The notes under the pieces are model-generated. The model searched no databases and was not told the DNA's origin. It worked only from the letters and a program-made list of their open reading frames with translations. 64,000 nucleotides of DNA from Hexactinellida sp. DTS-2022. Its lineage: Eukaryota > Porifera > Hexactinellida. Within the stretch, counting starts at the first letter, position 1; every line of letters starts with the position of its first letter. Positions 31,788 through 43,317 of this stretch are shown here, one piece after another. The translations under genes were made by a program, and so were the position numbers. The stretch is taken from the NCBI GenBank assembly GCA_028753945.1, contig JAPNXP010000017.1, positions 124,001-188,000 on the forward strand. The letters are read 5' to 3'.

Positions 31788-32414
31788 ATTGTGAATCAGT
31801 TCCTTTATCTTTGCATTCTTACGTTGTGAATCTGAAAGAAATAGACGAATCTCTATGTAATATTCTTGATTTTCAGTTTTTACATGGATATAATGACCCC
31901 ACACTGGTATTACTTTATGCACCTATTAATACTTGGATAGGAATTTTAAATTCTCGAAGAGATAATGTTAAACTCCTAGCTATTTCACTTAATCTTAATG
32001 ATCAATCGCATCCGGCTATTTGGTCAGTTCCTAGTTTACCCTGTGATACTTTTGGGCTTATCTCTATTCCAAGACCCATAGGTGGTGTTTTAGTTTTTGG
32101 AGCAAATTGTGTTATCCATCTTAATCAAGGTATCCCAGCTTATGGAGTTTCTTTAAATTCTTTTACAGAATCGAATACAGACTTCCCATTAGAAATAATT
32201 GAAGACTTAGTCATTTCCTTAGATTGTAGTCGATATGCATTTATCTCTGAAGCTGGAGACACAATTGCCGTTTCTACCAAGGATGGTGATATTTATATTA
32301 TTTACTTAATAACAGATGATATGCGCAAAATGAAAAAAATTCATTTTGAAAAAGCAGCAAGTTCTGTGATATGTACTTCAATTTGCAAAGTAGAGTCAAA
32401 TTTTCTATTTTTGG
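31788..32414 (+). CDS. CPSF1: CPSF1 (CPSF160) exon 2
   Basis: Codes residues 166-374. Conserved blocks are LHSYVVNLKEID, LDFQFLHGYNDPTLVLLY (human LQFLHGYYEPTLLILF), AISLNL, PAIWSVPSLPCD, PRPIGGVLVFGANCVIHLNQ, PAYGVSLNS and LITDDMRK. This is the N-terminal MMS1-like beta-propeller. The exon begins after CTTCAG at 31787 and ends at FLFLG with the donor GTGAGT (32415); both junctions are phase 1, and the split glycine codon completes in exon 3 to read FLFLGSRLGNSLLLKY as in other animals. The 82 bases of open frame before 31788 are intron. Confidence 0.95.
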
Positions 32415-33037
32415 GTGAGTTTCTTAAAATTGTTCGATATTCTAGACTCTAGAGAAAGTACGCTATTACTAAATCATGACACCAAATTAGTTAAAATCTT
32501 TCTAATTGTATCAAGACAGATTCCACCTCAATCTACGTGAACAGTATTATGTACTCTAATGGACCTAAAGTATTTGAACGACAATAATTTTGTGCCACTT
32601 GTGCCACAAGTGGCTTATGACAGTAAATTCTAGCACATTGATATAATCTGTAAATTCCAGGGATTGCATAAATCCTTGATTCTGTTTTAAAAGCGAATAA
32701 CTCCAATTACTTAGCAATTGTAGCTCAAATTTAGACCTCGGTTTTTTCATAGTAACTCAAAAATTATTCATTTTATAAAATTTTCCTTTTAATCACATAT
32801 ATCTATCACCTATGAGTGCTATGACAACCTGTCAATGTAAATTTCAAAACAAAATATTCATTTTTGATAAAAGTTATTAACTTAAATTTCACTAAAATCG
32901 GCTTACAATGATGATTTGCCTACTTATCCAATATCCTAGTATAGAACATGTTGTCAACTCTAGTAATAGTATTGATAGGAATTTAATTGATTTGCGTCAC
33001 AGTGTTCGCAGGGACTAAAGTTTTTGGTACCTCTGAA

Positions 33038-33503
33038 CAGAGGCGTCGCCAGGGGGGACTGGGGGGCTCGAGCCCCCCCCCCCACTTTTATTTGAGCCCC
33101 CCCTCTGAGCCCCCCCCTTGAGCTGCAATATAATATCATCCTCATAAGGATGTTACAACCTCTGTACTATGTTGTAATATAGAAATTACATTTACGTTGT
33201 CCCTGTTACCTTTGAATTAAAATGAATATTTGAAAAATTCAACCATATACGTACATAGTATTTGGAATTAATTTGTTTTCATTTCGTAAATATTCCTAAA
33301 TGCTAAATGCCTTCACCGCTGTGCCAATCGACAATTCCCTCCTCTGCTGTAGCTCCTTTATTACTATAAATTTGATAGATTTCTAAAACTTTACACTATA
33401 GTCTTGTAATAGAGCATTAAAAATATAAATTAATTGTGCCCCCCCTGAAATCCCCCTGCCCCCCCAGAGCCCCCCCTGATTAAAAATTCTGGCGCCGCCA
33501 CTG
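33038..33503. mobile_element. hAT-type MITE, GCCCCCCC words
   Basis: A 466 bp element with ends CAGAGGCGTCGCCAGG and CTGGCGCCGCCACTG and a perfect 8-bp duplication CCTCTGAA (33030-33037 and 33504-33511). Both subterminal regions repeat GAGCCCCCCC; the middle is AT-rich and non-coding. Confidence 0.95.
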
Positions 33504-34747
33504 CCTCTGAAGAATACTTCATGACTGCACTTCCTAATTATAACAGGATTAGTGATTACTTTCTGTAAACACTTTTGCAATACCTTACATAATAATGCAA
33601 ACAATTTCAAATATACCACTATTTGGATGCAATATTCGTTAAGACAATTTAATCAGGCATTTAAACAATATTATTGGTACTACAACAATGTTAGGTATTT
33701 TAAGCAACTCCAGTTTTTAAAATTTCCATAATGATCTTACTTGTGCCCATGTTCTTCTCTCCAAATATACGTATTTGCCTTTTATTCATTTAAATGTAAA
33801 TGAACATATTATCTCATAATATGACTTACCAACGAATGCATGATATTTAAATAGTGACAATTATTAGTAATGCTAATATTAGATAAGAAAGATCGAGATA
33901 ACCAAAGTTATTCTAAAAAAGGTAGAGTACTACTTAGTAGAAACATGGTAACAAAAAGAAAACTAGTCTATTGGTTTAGGATTTAACACATTAATGATAT
34001 TATGCATGAATTCCTTTCACTGATACGACATTAAAAGGGCGCCATTAAATATAACAGGATAGTACATCTACAAATTGTGGTCAAACTATTGCAATATCTC
34101 TAAAACTTTGAATGTTCAATTAATTAATTAATTAACTTTTTTTTTCGAATTAACAGAAATAATAGGTTCATAATGATCCCCGATATTTCCTATGTAGATA
34201 CCATTTGGGGTTGGCTCCTTCATTAACTCTTCATAAGTTGATTCATTCCCTGAAAATCCAATCCAACGTGTTCCTAACGACCCAATAATACCTAGATATC
34301 TATATTAAATAACAAAGCAGTTGCAAACACCACAAGATCTGTATCCCATTCCCACTCTTCCTCATACCTGTTTTATTAACCCAGTCTTGTACATTTCTAT
34401 AATTATCCTGCGTATAAACATATTTTGTGCGTAAATATTTATTGCAACTCATACCTTGGTCACCTAGCATATTATAAATTATTAGCTCTCTAAACTCTAC
34501 ATGGAAATCTTGACTACCAGTGATGAGGTAATAAATTGTCAAGAATTAGCAATTTCCATCGCCTATTATATATTGAGACAAGTTTTGGGAATAATTAAAA
34601 TAAACTTTCTTCATTATCTAGAATATCATTATAAGAGTACGGTAACTACTCGCTAAATTGAAACTTCCACTTTTACACGTAGAAATCTGCCAGTCTGTAT
34701 GTGGGGCACGAAAGCTTGGCAGTACATATCGTATTATCCCCGGTAAA

Positions 34748-34858
34748 CGGATGTTTCGTCGCTGGATGTTTCGTCGCCGGATGTTTCGTCCCGGATTTTT
34801 CGTCGCCTGGATGTTTCGTCGCCGGAAGTTTCGTCGCCGGATGTTTCGTCGCAGGAAA
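34748..34858 (+). repeat. 15-bp tandem repeat, probable MULE end
   Basis: About seven units of GGATGTTTCGTCGCC with small changes. Translating it gives arginine-rich nonsense, so it is not coding. It lies about 210 bp before the MULE transposase start at 35071 and is probably that element's iterated terminus, comparable to the tandem ends of the MULE at 21059-23270. The matching inverse end was not found downstream. Confidence 0.8.
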
Positions 34859-35070
34859 ATTATTGGCACACAGTTTTTGATACCTTACAGTGTTTACAAT
34901 GTTTATTTTATGTCACCTATGGTTTCTAATTTGTATTTTATGTTACATATTGTTACTAATTGGTTTTATATTCACACTACACGTGTTATTTAATAATACG
35001 GGATCTAGTGATAGATCTGATAAGTATAAATGGCATATCTGTACTCGATTTCTCATTAATTATTCGAAAT

Positions 35071-36102
35071 ATGGCAACTCCTTTATTAGCAGAATCTATC
35101 CGAAGCAAGAGAGGGAAGGATAAACTTGTTATCCTAGGATTCATCTATACCCTAAATAAATCAAATAATGGACTAAACCACTGGGTATGTGAAAATCGCG
35201 GGCACTGCAAAGCGCGAATAAGCACCAACATTGACTTATCAATTGTGAAACCAAGGGAATTCAACGAAATCCTTGATAGCCACACCCATGGACCGGATAT
35301 TTCACGCATTGAAATGCTTAAGGGCTATAATTTAATGAAAGAACGTGCTAGCCACAGTTCAGATGAAAGTTCAAGGGCTATTTTTGCTTCCGGAGTTGAA
35401 ACTATGTCAGATACAAGTCTAACCAAACTTCCGAAAACAGAATCAATTAAGAGAATGATTCGTGTACATAAAAACGGTTCTGAAAGAATTATTAACCCAG
35501 CAACGGCGTCAGAAATACACATTCTAGAAAGATATCGAGTAACTCCAAAGGGCGAATCATTCCTACTCTTCGATTCTGGTGTAGGAGATAATAGTAGAAT
35601 TATCATCTTCGCTACACCAAAAATGTTTTCAATATTAAGAGATTCTCAAAGATGGTACGCTGATGGAACGTTTAAAGTTGTACCCCAACAATTTTATCAG
35701 CTCTACACCATCCACGCTGAAAAAGGTGGCTATATATTTCCTTGTATTTATATACTAACTGTCAACAAAAATGGAACCACTTATGACAGAATATTCAGAA
35801 AGCTTTTAGAAATAGAACCTGCCTTAAACCCTTCTCACATCATGGTAGATTTTGAGAAAGCGTCAATCAATGCACTAGAAGAACATTTTCTGGCTGTCGT
35901 GTCTGGATGCTTCTTCCACTTCTCTCAAAATATTTTTAGGAAGATCCAATCAAAGGGATTGACAAATCAATACATGGAAGATCCTGAATTTGCTGTAACC
36001 ATGAGAATGCTCCCAAGTCTGGCATTTGTCCCAGAATACGATGTATCTGACTTTCTTAATACTCATGGCGGATTTCCCCCAATGTGCGTTGGAAATTGGT
36101 GA
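35071..36102 (+). pseudogene. FLYWCH-MULE transposase, 3' truncated
   Basis: The frame is open from 34960, but MATPLLAESIRSKRGKDK at 35071 is the likely start. A FLYWCH-type zinc finger follows (GFIYTLNKS ... HWVCENRGHCKARI ... HTHGP, about residues 22-80). The MULE catalytic domain reads RWYADGTFKVVPQQFYQLYT (first D about residue 198) and MVDFEKAS (second D about residue 260), then GCFFHFSQNIFRKIQ and LPSLAFVPEYDV. Just after this the frame shifts, and IGEYFE (normally YFE-TYIG) runs at about 36111 into P-element sequence. The NN..E..H end of the MULE is absent. The catalytic half is otherwise open. Confidence 0.85.
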
Positions 36103-36110
36103 ATATTTCG

Positions 36111-36922
36111 AAGGAAAATTAAGACTCCAGACTTTTACAAGCTTGAGACATGCTTGTGTTGCGTTACCGCAAATAACTAACATCTGGTAAAAATTGTGAA
36201 TTTTCTTATCTCCTAACATCTTTCCTCCCACTAGAGCACCATTTTGCTATGTTTCGTTTAATTTCAGGCGCTAATTATCATATTTCATATCTTCAAATAT
36301 TAGAAACGGACGTTGTCTAAAGGTTTCAAACATCTTGAGAATCTTCTCAATCCACCTTGAATCTAGTATCCACTCTTTACAAGATTTTATTAAACTATTT
36401 TGATCTTCAGATTATGTAGAATTCCAAACAGAGACTAACCTTGATCTTTTTTGAGTGAAATATCAGATTATTCATCATATAATGTTACACCCAACTGCTT
36501 CAGTCATTAGCTTTTATTCCCGGTTACACGACACATCAGTACCTGAAACATAATCATTGTCGTATATGCCAAGATTTGCTAACTATTGATAAAGATTTAC
36601 TTATTGATGATACATCCACTCCTCAGTTTAAGCTTATAGAACTTTCTGATCGTGGAGGTCTAAAATATCAATCTGAGATAGTATTGGATTCATTCATTGT
36701 TGTTTGGAAATTTTTATTATCATCGAACATAATAGCGAGCTGATGAGCGTCTTCTTATACGGTCCAACCCGAAAGATTCTAGTGGATCTTACTCTCAATT
36801 ATTTAGAGAATACTGAGAGTTTTGAAATCTGGAGAAATGCATGTGCATCTTGTAGAGTATGTGGTTGGTCATTTGTGCGTAGGCTGGTATTTGTTGCCTG
36901 CAATTGCTTGATAGCTAACTAA
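36111..36922 (+). pseudogene. P-type transposase C-terminal fragment fused to the MULE
   Basis: Blocks in order are RLQTFTSLRHACVALPQITN, SGANYHISYLQILET, CRICQDLLTIDKDLL, LIELSDRGGLKYQSEIVLD and LTLNYLENTESFEIWRNACA. These match, in the same order, the P-type gene at 49840-52690 (QTFTSVKHACIALPEITN, SGSNYHISYLQILET, CHVCLDTL, LTDRGRLKYPSE). Several stops and frame changes interrupt them. The 5' two-thirds of the P gene is missing; the fragment begins where the MULE frame ends. Confidence 0.75.
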
Positions 36923-37984
36923 GTTAAAAATTACAACTCGATCGAAGTCTCAAAGGGCGTTGAAAAGCGTAAGCTGAAATTTTTTAATTCGAAATAAGTT
37001 AGTTCCGGATTCTTTTCGTGTTTAAGTAATTTCTCTGTAGTACTTTATTTATGACAGAAGGTATTTACACTATCTAACGATACTTAGTAAATAACATTAT
37101 TCATATATACTACGTACAAGTATACTTAACCTATTTGTATTATTAAAGCTATGTTAAATATTCGTTGTTTGTAATTGGTGTCTATTGAAGCATATACTAT
37201 TCAGTCAATATTTATTTCTTAAGTATTTCCCAGTAGTTAAGAGAAAATTATCATATTCAATTCCAGGATTCGAATAATTTACATAGCGGAAAAATACTTC
37301 TGTCGGAATATCTTAAACCGTCTGAACACACGTTAAAACATTTAGTTGCTAGCAAATTTCAGGTTAGAATATACAATTTAAGATTTCGAACACTTCATCT
37401 TCGACCGCATCCATGATACCAAATTCGTAGCTTACTGCTAGGCCTTATGTAAATTACGGGTATGGTTACACTTTATTTTGCTATGTGAAGTAATCCCTGT
37501 TAATATTTTTTTCAAGGCTTAGAAACAGTGCTGTATCAGGAATTTCAGGAGCAATAACGCAATGGGAAGGTTATAAAATCATTGGTTTCGTCTAAAAGGG
37601 AAATATTTAAATTCCCCAGGTCCCGTTGTAATTTGGGTATTTGGGATGCTGAAATATTAATTGTTGGTTGTATGTTTCCCCATTCATAGATACCAGTGAT
37701 ATTTTATCGCAGTCTAATTAGCTTATTTATCTACTCTACCATCAGAATGCAGTGTCTTCCATTTTGGATCAAGGAAACTAGATATTCCCATTAAAACTCT
37801 TTTTGCTCAACTCTTAATTAGGTTTCAATAACAATCAGAAAGTAAAATTTATCGAACTTCCTCAGCGAGATTATTAGTTAATCGTGGCCTATCTTGCACC
37901 TAACTCAGAAAGACTTACTGAGAATATTAACCTAATCCACCCATTTTAATATAGAATTAGCTTATATGTAAACATCTATTTATA

Positions 37985-38125
37985 GACCAAGTTTTACTTA
38001 AATAGTATTACCCATATACGGCAGGGGCTTTTGGTCTACATAATTAACGATGGTCTACAGACTTTATAGACGGTCTAGACATTTTTGATTATTTTGTATG
38101 CGCTTTTATAGACCGTCTAGCCACT
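37985..38125. repeat. TAGACGGTC-word repeat
   Basis: CCCATATACGGCAGGGGC, TGGTCTACA, TAGACGGTCTAGAC and ATAGACCGTCTAGCC words within 140 bases; the same arrangement occurs at 18115-18290. Probably a word-built MITE. Confidence 0.55.
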
Positions 38126-38159
38126 TAAGTTTATCTTCTTAAGTTCATTTTCGCCGTAC

Positions 38160-38735
38160 TGCTTACGTTGTTTTCTGTCGTGAGGAACGGTGGCAGGGTC
38201 GAATATCTTGAAGCTGGTAAGAACGGCGGCCTCGGGATAGACACCGGGCCATCTCCGCAGATCCCTTTATAGTAGAGGGACGCCACTGAATCTGCCCTGT
38301 CCTTGTGCTCTTCATTATGATCATTGAACTAACACAATACATCAGCTCCCAGTACTCCTGCAGGCGGTACCAACTAAAGAAGTCTTCGACCACCGACATT
38401 ATTTGCATTAAGCAAAAATCCACCACATGCTTAACCTTCGGGAGAACCTATGTCGGACGGACACTCCCAGGTGGTACGTTCCTGTTAAGATGTAACCACC
38501 ACTTTACACTGCTTTGGTTTACCTCGGACAACGAATGCAGTGTAAACTTGGCATCGCAGCTTCAACGCGTCTGTAGGGTGTCATCAGCTCAACATATGGA
38601 CGTTCATCTCTGCATTCAAGCGTAGGTATGGACTGGTCGAGTTCAGGCAGGCCATGTACATTTCTGGAGTTATCTGCATTGCCCCAAATTGAAATTCTTG
38701 AAAGGCGTGGCACACCACTCTCCATCGGCACTGAC
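38160..38735 (+). pseudogene. GC-rich MULE transposase fragment
   Basis: From about 38440 the frames read RTYVGRTLPGGT, RCNHHF, TSDNEC and, after frame changes, the equivalent of NIWKFISA and LVELRQAMYISG, matching the MULE at 43318-44434. Only the C-terminal block is present. The 270 bases before it (38160-38430) share its high GC and are open on the minus strand, but I cannot assign them. Its base composition contrasts with the AT-rich intron. Confidence 0.55.
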
Positions 38736-38998
38736 TGATTAACTCATAATGGTGACTGTGATTGCTCTATTCACTAAGTTGTATAATACAATAGGATTTC
38801 GTTAGTACGAACACCAGAGACCGTACGCTTTCAAGGGACTAAAACGTGTTCGTACTCAATAATTTCAATCACTTTTCTCACCAATATATTTGTTTGGCTG
38901 GACTGTAGTGAAATAATATGGGTGGAGACTGGAGAATAGACTAACATCAAAATGTTATATGTAATAATGTTACTAAGCACCAATTTATTATTGCATAT

Positions 38999-40368
38999 TC
39001 TATCTGTATATTAAAAGCGGAATTGTTGTCTATGTGTTTGTCCAGAATTAATTGGAAAGAGTACGAGTCCCAGAAAGCTGAAAATTGGCATGCAGGGGTA
39101 ATTTTGTACTGCGACAACGATCTATTGGTTTTCTAAGCGAAATAACGGGATTGTGACGTCATAAAGGCACATATTTGGGAATAACTCTTTCAGTTTTACT
39201 TGCTTCGCTCACAATTTTAGATGATAACACAACATACAATGAGACACACGTATACCGTTTTATGGAATTGTGACGTCACGTAGGAACTAATTTGGATTCA
39301 GCTCTTACACTTTTGGTTCAATCGACAAATAATTTTGTTACATTATAAAACAGATTGTATTGCATCTCCCTAGAAATTTTTATAATTTTCGCATTTAATC
39401 TGAGCCAGGCAATAACAAAAATGTAACTTCCAATTGCTGCATCATTGCACATATTGAGGTTTATGATTCAATCTTCACCTACAATATTTCCGAAATTGCA
39501 TACTTGATTAATCCAGTTTGGCTTCCATCATTATTTCTATTCGTAATGTATTTAGCTTACGTCAATGACATAAGTATGCATAATATTGCTATCAATCTGA
39601 TTTGTTTGGTTAACAAAGAATGCTCTTATTTTAAGAGTTCTAATGCATTGTTTATTTATTACACCTATATTGGCTCTATGATAAGACTATCAATGGAACC
39701 TAGGATTTCTACTAGAAATGAATTAAGTTAAGTAATCTAGGATTTTGGTTCTGCCTAACGATGAGATTTATTATGTTAATTATTGCTATCAATTGAATTA
39801 AATAATTCACTAACCCAGCTCCTGCAAAATGAATTGTTTATGGTGAGATCTATAAATGTTTATTATTATTAAATCAAATATTTTGCAACTCATCTGTAAA
39901 CCATTATTATGGAGAGATTACACCCAGAGTTGTAAATTACTTTGCAATACAATTTACTGAAATCATTATTTGCGTTAATTTACCAACACAAGTCTCAATT
40001 TATTTGAGCTAACAAGCTAACCTTTTAATATAGCTGAACGAGCTACCCTTAAGAACTATTGAGCTATTTATTAACTAATAATTAATAACTATTGAGCAAT
40101 GAGAATAACTTACTCAACATAATTCCCCAAACAAATTACAGGAATCAGAACCCAAAATGAATTTTAGGCACGCGTTATTAAGTAATAGTGTCTAATTCAC
40201 CAGCCACAGGTGAAACTGAATAGTAATATCATAGCTTTTTGGGAAGGGAAAGGCCGCGAAGCGGCCGTTAATTGTATCGCGTAGTGCCTAACACGAACGA
40301 ACAAAAGTCGCTTCGCGACTTTTGTGAGAGAGTGATCCGTCGCGAAGCGACCGAGACCGAAGGGCTCG
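38999..40368 (+). mobile_element. Helitron-like element
   Basis: The 3' end is clear: hairpin GTCGC GAA GCGAC, then CGAGACCGAAGGGCTCG and T. It is preceded by GGCCGCGAAGCGGCCGTTAA and a second stem (AAAAGTCGCTTCGCGACTTTT). A plausible 5' end is TCTATCTGTATATTAAAAGC with GTTGTCTATGTGTTTGTCC at 38999. The pairing of these two ends over 1.37 kb is inferred. The interior is AT-rich with no Rep/helicase gene. Confidence 0.5.
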
Positions 40369-41388
40369 TACTATTAAAACACAAACCTATGTGTATATAT
40401 GTGTATATTTGTTTGTATGTTCCGAGTTGATTGAAGAAACGGGATGTTTCCAAATGTGATTTTTTGGCATATAGGGGTAACTTTTGGCACCCGCCAACAA
40501 GTTGAGGTTTCCACTCAAAATTTTTCACACCTCGACAAGTTATGACGTCATTGTCACATTTCGAGAACCCTGAAAATGCGCTCTCACAACTTCACCAATA
40601 GTATGGGACTTCTCTCTGGGAATACTTTCAGACTTATCACGCATTGAGGTTTTTCAATACCTTCAATAACTATACTCGTAAATCCAAATTTAAGATAATC
40701 ATCTGAGTAAGCACGCTTCGGAGCACATTTAGTTGACATTTAAGTAAAAATACAATTAGAAGGACTTTTTCAAGTTGAAGGGACTAGAAATGTATTTATA
40801 TAATCTTTTTTTGCATATTAGGCTGGAATTGCAAGGTTATTAATAATTAATGTTAAAATATGCACTTCAATATGCTATGTCTTCTATGTTATTTCAATTT
40901 AATACAGTGATAACTGATATTGACAATAGGGTTTCTAATAACGGTATGCGACACTAACCACAAATAAAAGTAGTTATATAATCACTGAAATTCAGTAATA
41001 TGTGCTACCTTTCGCGACCCACTAGGTGAAAACTCCTGTATTAAAATGATGGGGGAATAGAAACCGCATTTATAATTGAGATAGAGACTAAGTTCCAAAT
41101 GTTATAAAGGTAACCACTATGCTAATTTCGCATTTATAAATTTATAATATGAATAATTGTTGTTGTCTACACAAATAGATAAACAAATTACGAAAATTCA
41201 AAATCAACCTAGAATTTAGCTTTCAACGGGTATTATTTGTAAACAACCTAAAACAATTGAAAATGGTCGAAAGGGATGTATATAACATCCTCCATTTGGA
41301 AATGGTGGCGAGTAAGGCCGCATAATGACAGCTAACTTGAGGTGCGTAGCACCGATCCCTTGCAAAGCGAACGAGACCGAATGGCTCG
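40369..41388 (+). mobile_element. Second Helitron-like element, tandem to the first
   Basis: It begins where the previous one ends, with TACTATTAAAACACAAACC and a TTTGTTTGTATGTTCCGAG tract, and ends with AACGAGACCGAATGGCTCG before T at 41389. The interior near 41075-41330 closely follows the short element at 26351-26696 (AAAATGGT ... GGCCGCAT ... TAACTTGAGGTG). Non-coding. Confidence 0.5.
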
Positions 41389-42201
41389 TTGGAATTAAGA
41401 TATGAAGTACTGTATACGGTTTATGTTAAGTTGAAATAACTTAGAAAATTGATTCCTTATAAGAGTCGAGTGATCCATCGCGATGCAACTTAGAATGAAG
41501 AGCTCATATCTCTTCTGCAAGAAAGAGTATCGTTTTTGTAATACATGAAGCAGTTTAACGTGTTACTTATACGGTCAAACTTCTGTATTGTGAACACCTT
41601 AGGGACCAGAGTTATTGTTGATGTGTTCATTAGCCAGTGTACACTATAGAAGGTCGATTGTGCAAAGTATATTACATACAATGGAGTTGCTTTATTAGCA
41701 ACATTACTCTATTAGCAGCCAATTTACAAGTCCCGATCAAATGCATGGATAATTCTATGAAGTCAAGTTTCCCTATTAGCAACTCACTTAATAGAAATAT
41801 CCGTTTATTAGCAACCTATTTCTGGTACCAAGTATAGATCCGTTCCCCTATAAGCAACCCAAAGTTATTAATAGACGAATAACAATTACACTACTCGCAC
41901 AAATAATAATGGTGATTTATTATAAAAATTAGCACTTACCATAAGTATTTTGTCGACATATTTAGGTTGATCATCTGACTTGATGCTTTTTCCCAGAGTA
42001 CTTCCTCCTTAAATATATGCTCTCATGTTTTCAATACTTTAAATTATTTTTATAAGTTTACTATCCTTAAGTGGGTTCTTTGTTATATACCTTTCCCGTA
42101 CCATTTCCCCCTTACTCCATTTCCATGAATACTGTATGCTCTTATAAAACCAATAGCTGATGAAGAAATACCGTGAAGAGGATGATAATGTGTATTTTCA
42201 T

Positions 42202-42778
42202 CAGTGTTGTAAATCAAATCAAATATTTCAAATATTTGATTTGATTTGATTTGATTTAAGAGAATTTGAATTCTCAAATGATTTGATTTGATTTAATTTG
42301 AAATTATTTGAATCCTCAAATGATTTGATTTGATTTGATTTGAAAATATTTGAATTCTCAAATGATTTGATTTGATTTGATTTGAAATTATTTCAAATCA
42401 TTTTCAAATCATTTTCGAATCATTTTTCAAATCATTTTCAGATCATTTTCAAATAATATTCGGTAAATCATTTTCAAATCGTTTCCAAATCGCTTTAGTA
42501 TAATTTCACGTCATTTTCAATTCAATTTCAAATATATAAGATCATTTTCATAATTTTTGACAGTGATTCAGAAATGATTTGAAAGTTTCAAATATTTCAA
42601 ATATTTGATTTGATTTGATTTGAAATTATTTGAAATTTCAAATATTTGATTTGATTTGATTTGAAATGATTTGAAATCTCAAATGATTTGAAATGATTTG
42701 ATTTGAAATAATTTTAAATCTAAAATGATTTGATTTGATTTGATTTGAGAAAAAAAAAATGATTTATTTACAACCCTG
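42202..42778. mobile_element. hAT-type MITE, GATTT words
   Basis: A 577 bp element with ends CAGTGTTGTAAATC and GATTTATTTACAACCCTG and a perfect 8-bp duplication ATTTTCAT (42194-42201 and 42779-42786). Nearly the whole interior is built from GATTT/AAATC words, such as AAATGATTTGATTTGATTTG. A fragment with the related start CAGGGCTGCAAATC lies near 61094. Confidence 0.95.
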
Positions 42779-42879
42779 ATTTTCATTACCTTTTCTACTT
42801 ACTATATTAATTAAGAGAATGAGATTGACGAATAACTACGTAAATCATGTTTCCTCTTTTAATGAAAATTCCCCTATTA

Positions 42880-43204
42880 CAGTACACTCTTGCTAATCCG
42901 AACAGAGGTGTTCCGATTTTTAAAAAATGATGTTCCAATTAGTGAATTCGTTCGGATTAGTGAAGTAATACATTTTCTATATGCCTCTATAAAATGAGAC
43001 CCTGATAAACCGTACCGAACTTGTCCAAACCGTTTAAATATAGTACACTACCTAAAATACTTGTATTATACTTTTTTTGTATAATTCCAATGTGATATAC
43101 CAATATTTATCATTTTCCCACTTTTACACGAAAATATTTTGGAATCTCCTGTTCGGACTAGCGAGGATTCGGATTAGCGAGCTTCGGCTAGCGAGGGTAT
43201 ACTG
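42880..43204. mobile_element. pogo-type MITE
   Basis: A 325 bp element with ends CAGTACACTCTTGCTAATCC and GGCTAGCGAGGGTATACTG, TA on the left and a mutated right target site. GCGAG and TCCGAACAG words recur near the ends. It is nested in the element at 41679-43260. Confidence 0.75.
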
Positions 43205-43317
43205 CCTATTAGCAGCTATATTTCCAACAAAACCGAGTTGCTAATAAAGCAACTCCTCTGTACTTGTAATGCGTAACTTAGCTCCTTAATATAATGACTG
43301 TTGCTTTTCTTAAGGGC

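Larger units (their letters stand above)
41679..43260. mobile_element. pogo-type element holding two nested MITEs
   Basis: The left end CAATGGAGTTGCTTTATTAG (after TA) is inverse to the right end CTAATAAAGCAACTCCTCTG (before TA). Within lie the GATTT-word element at 42202-42778 and another pogo-type MITE at 42880-43204. After removing them about 680 bp remains, AT-rich and without a transposase gene. A small relative is at 5313-5453. Confidence 0.75.

Noticed and set aside
34618-34993. Arginine-rich frames (MFRRRMFRRR type)
   Set aside because: They translate the 15-bp GGATGTTTCGTCGCC tandem repeat, read in both directions.
38163-38426. Minus-strand frame of 87 codons with high GC
   Set aside because: No family recognised; it is adjacent to, and compositionally like, the plus-strand MULE fragment, so it was not called as a gene.
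42202-42778. Regular spaced repeats that could suggest a CRISPR-like or satellite array
   Set aside because: The repeats are GATTT words of varying phase within CAG-type inverted ends and an 8-bp duplication; there are no unique spacers of constant length.
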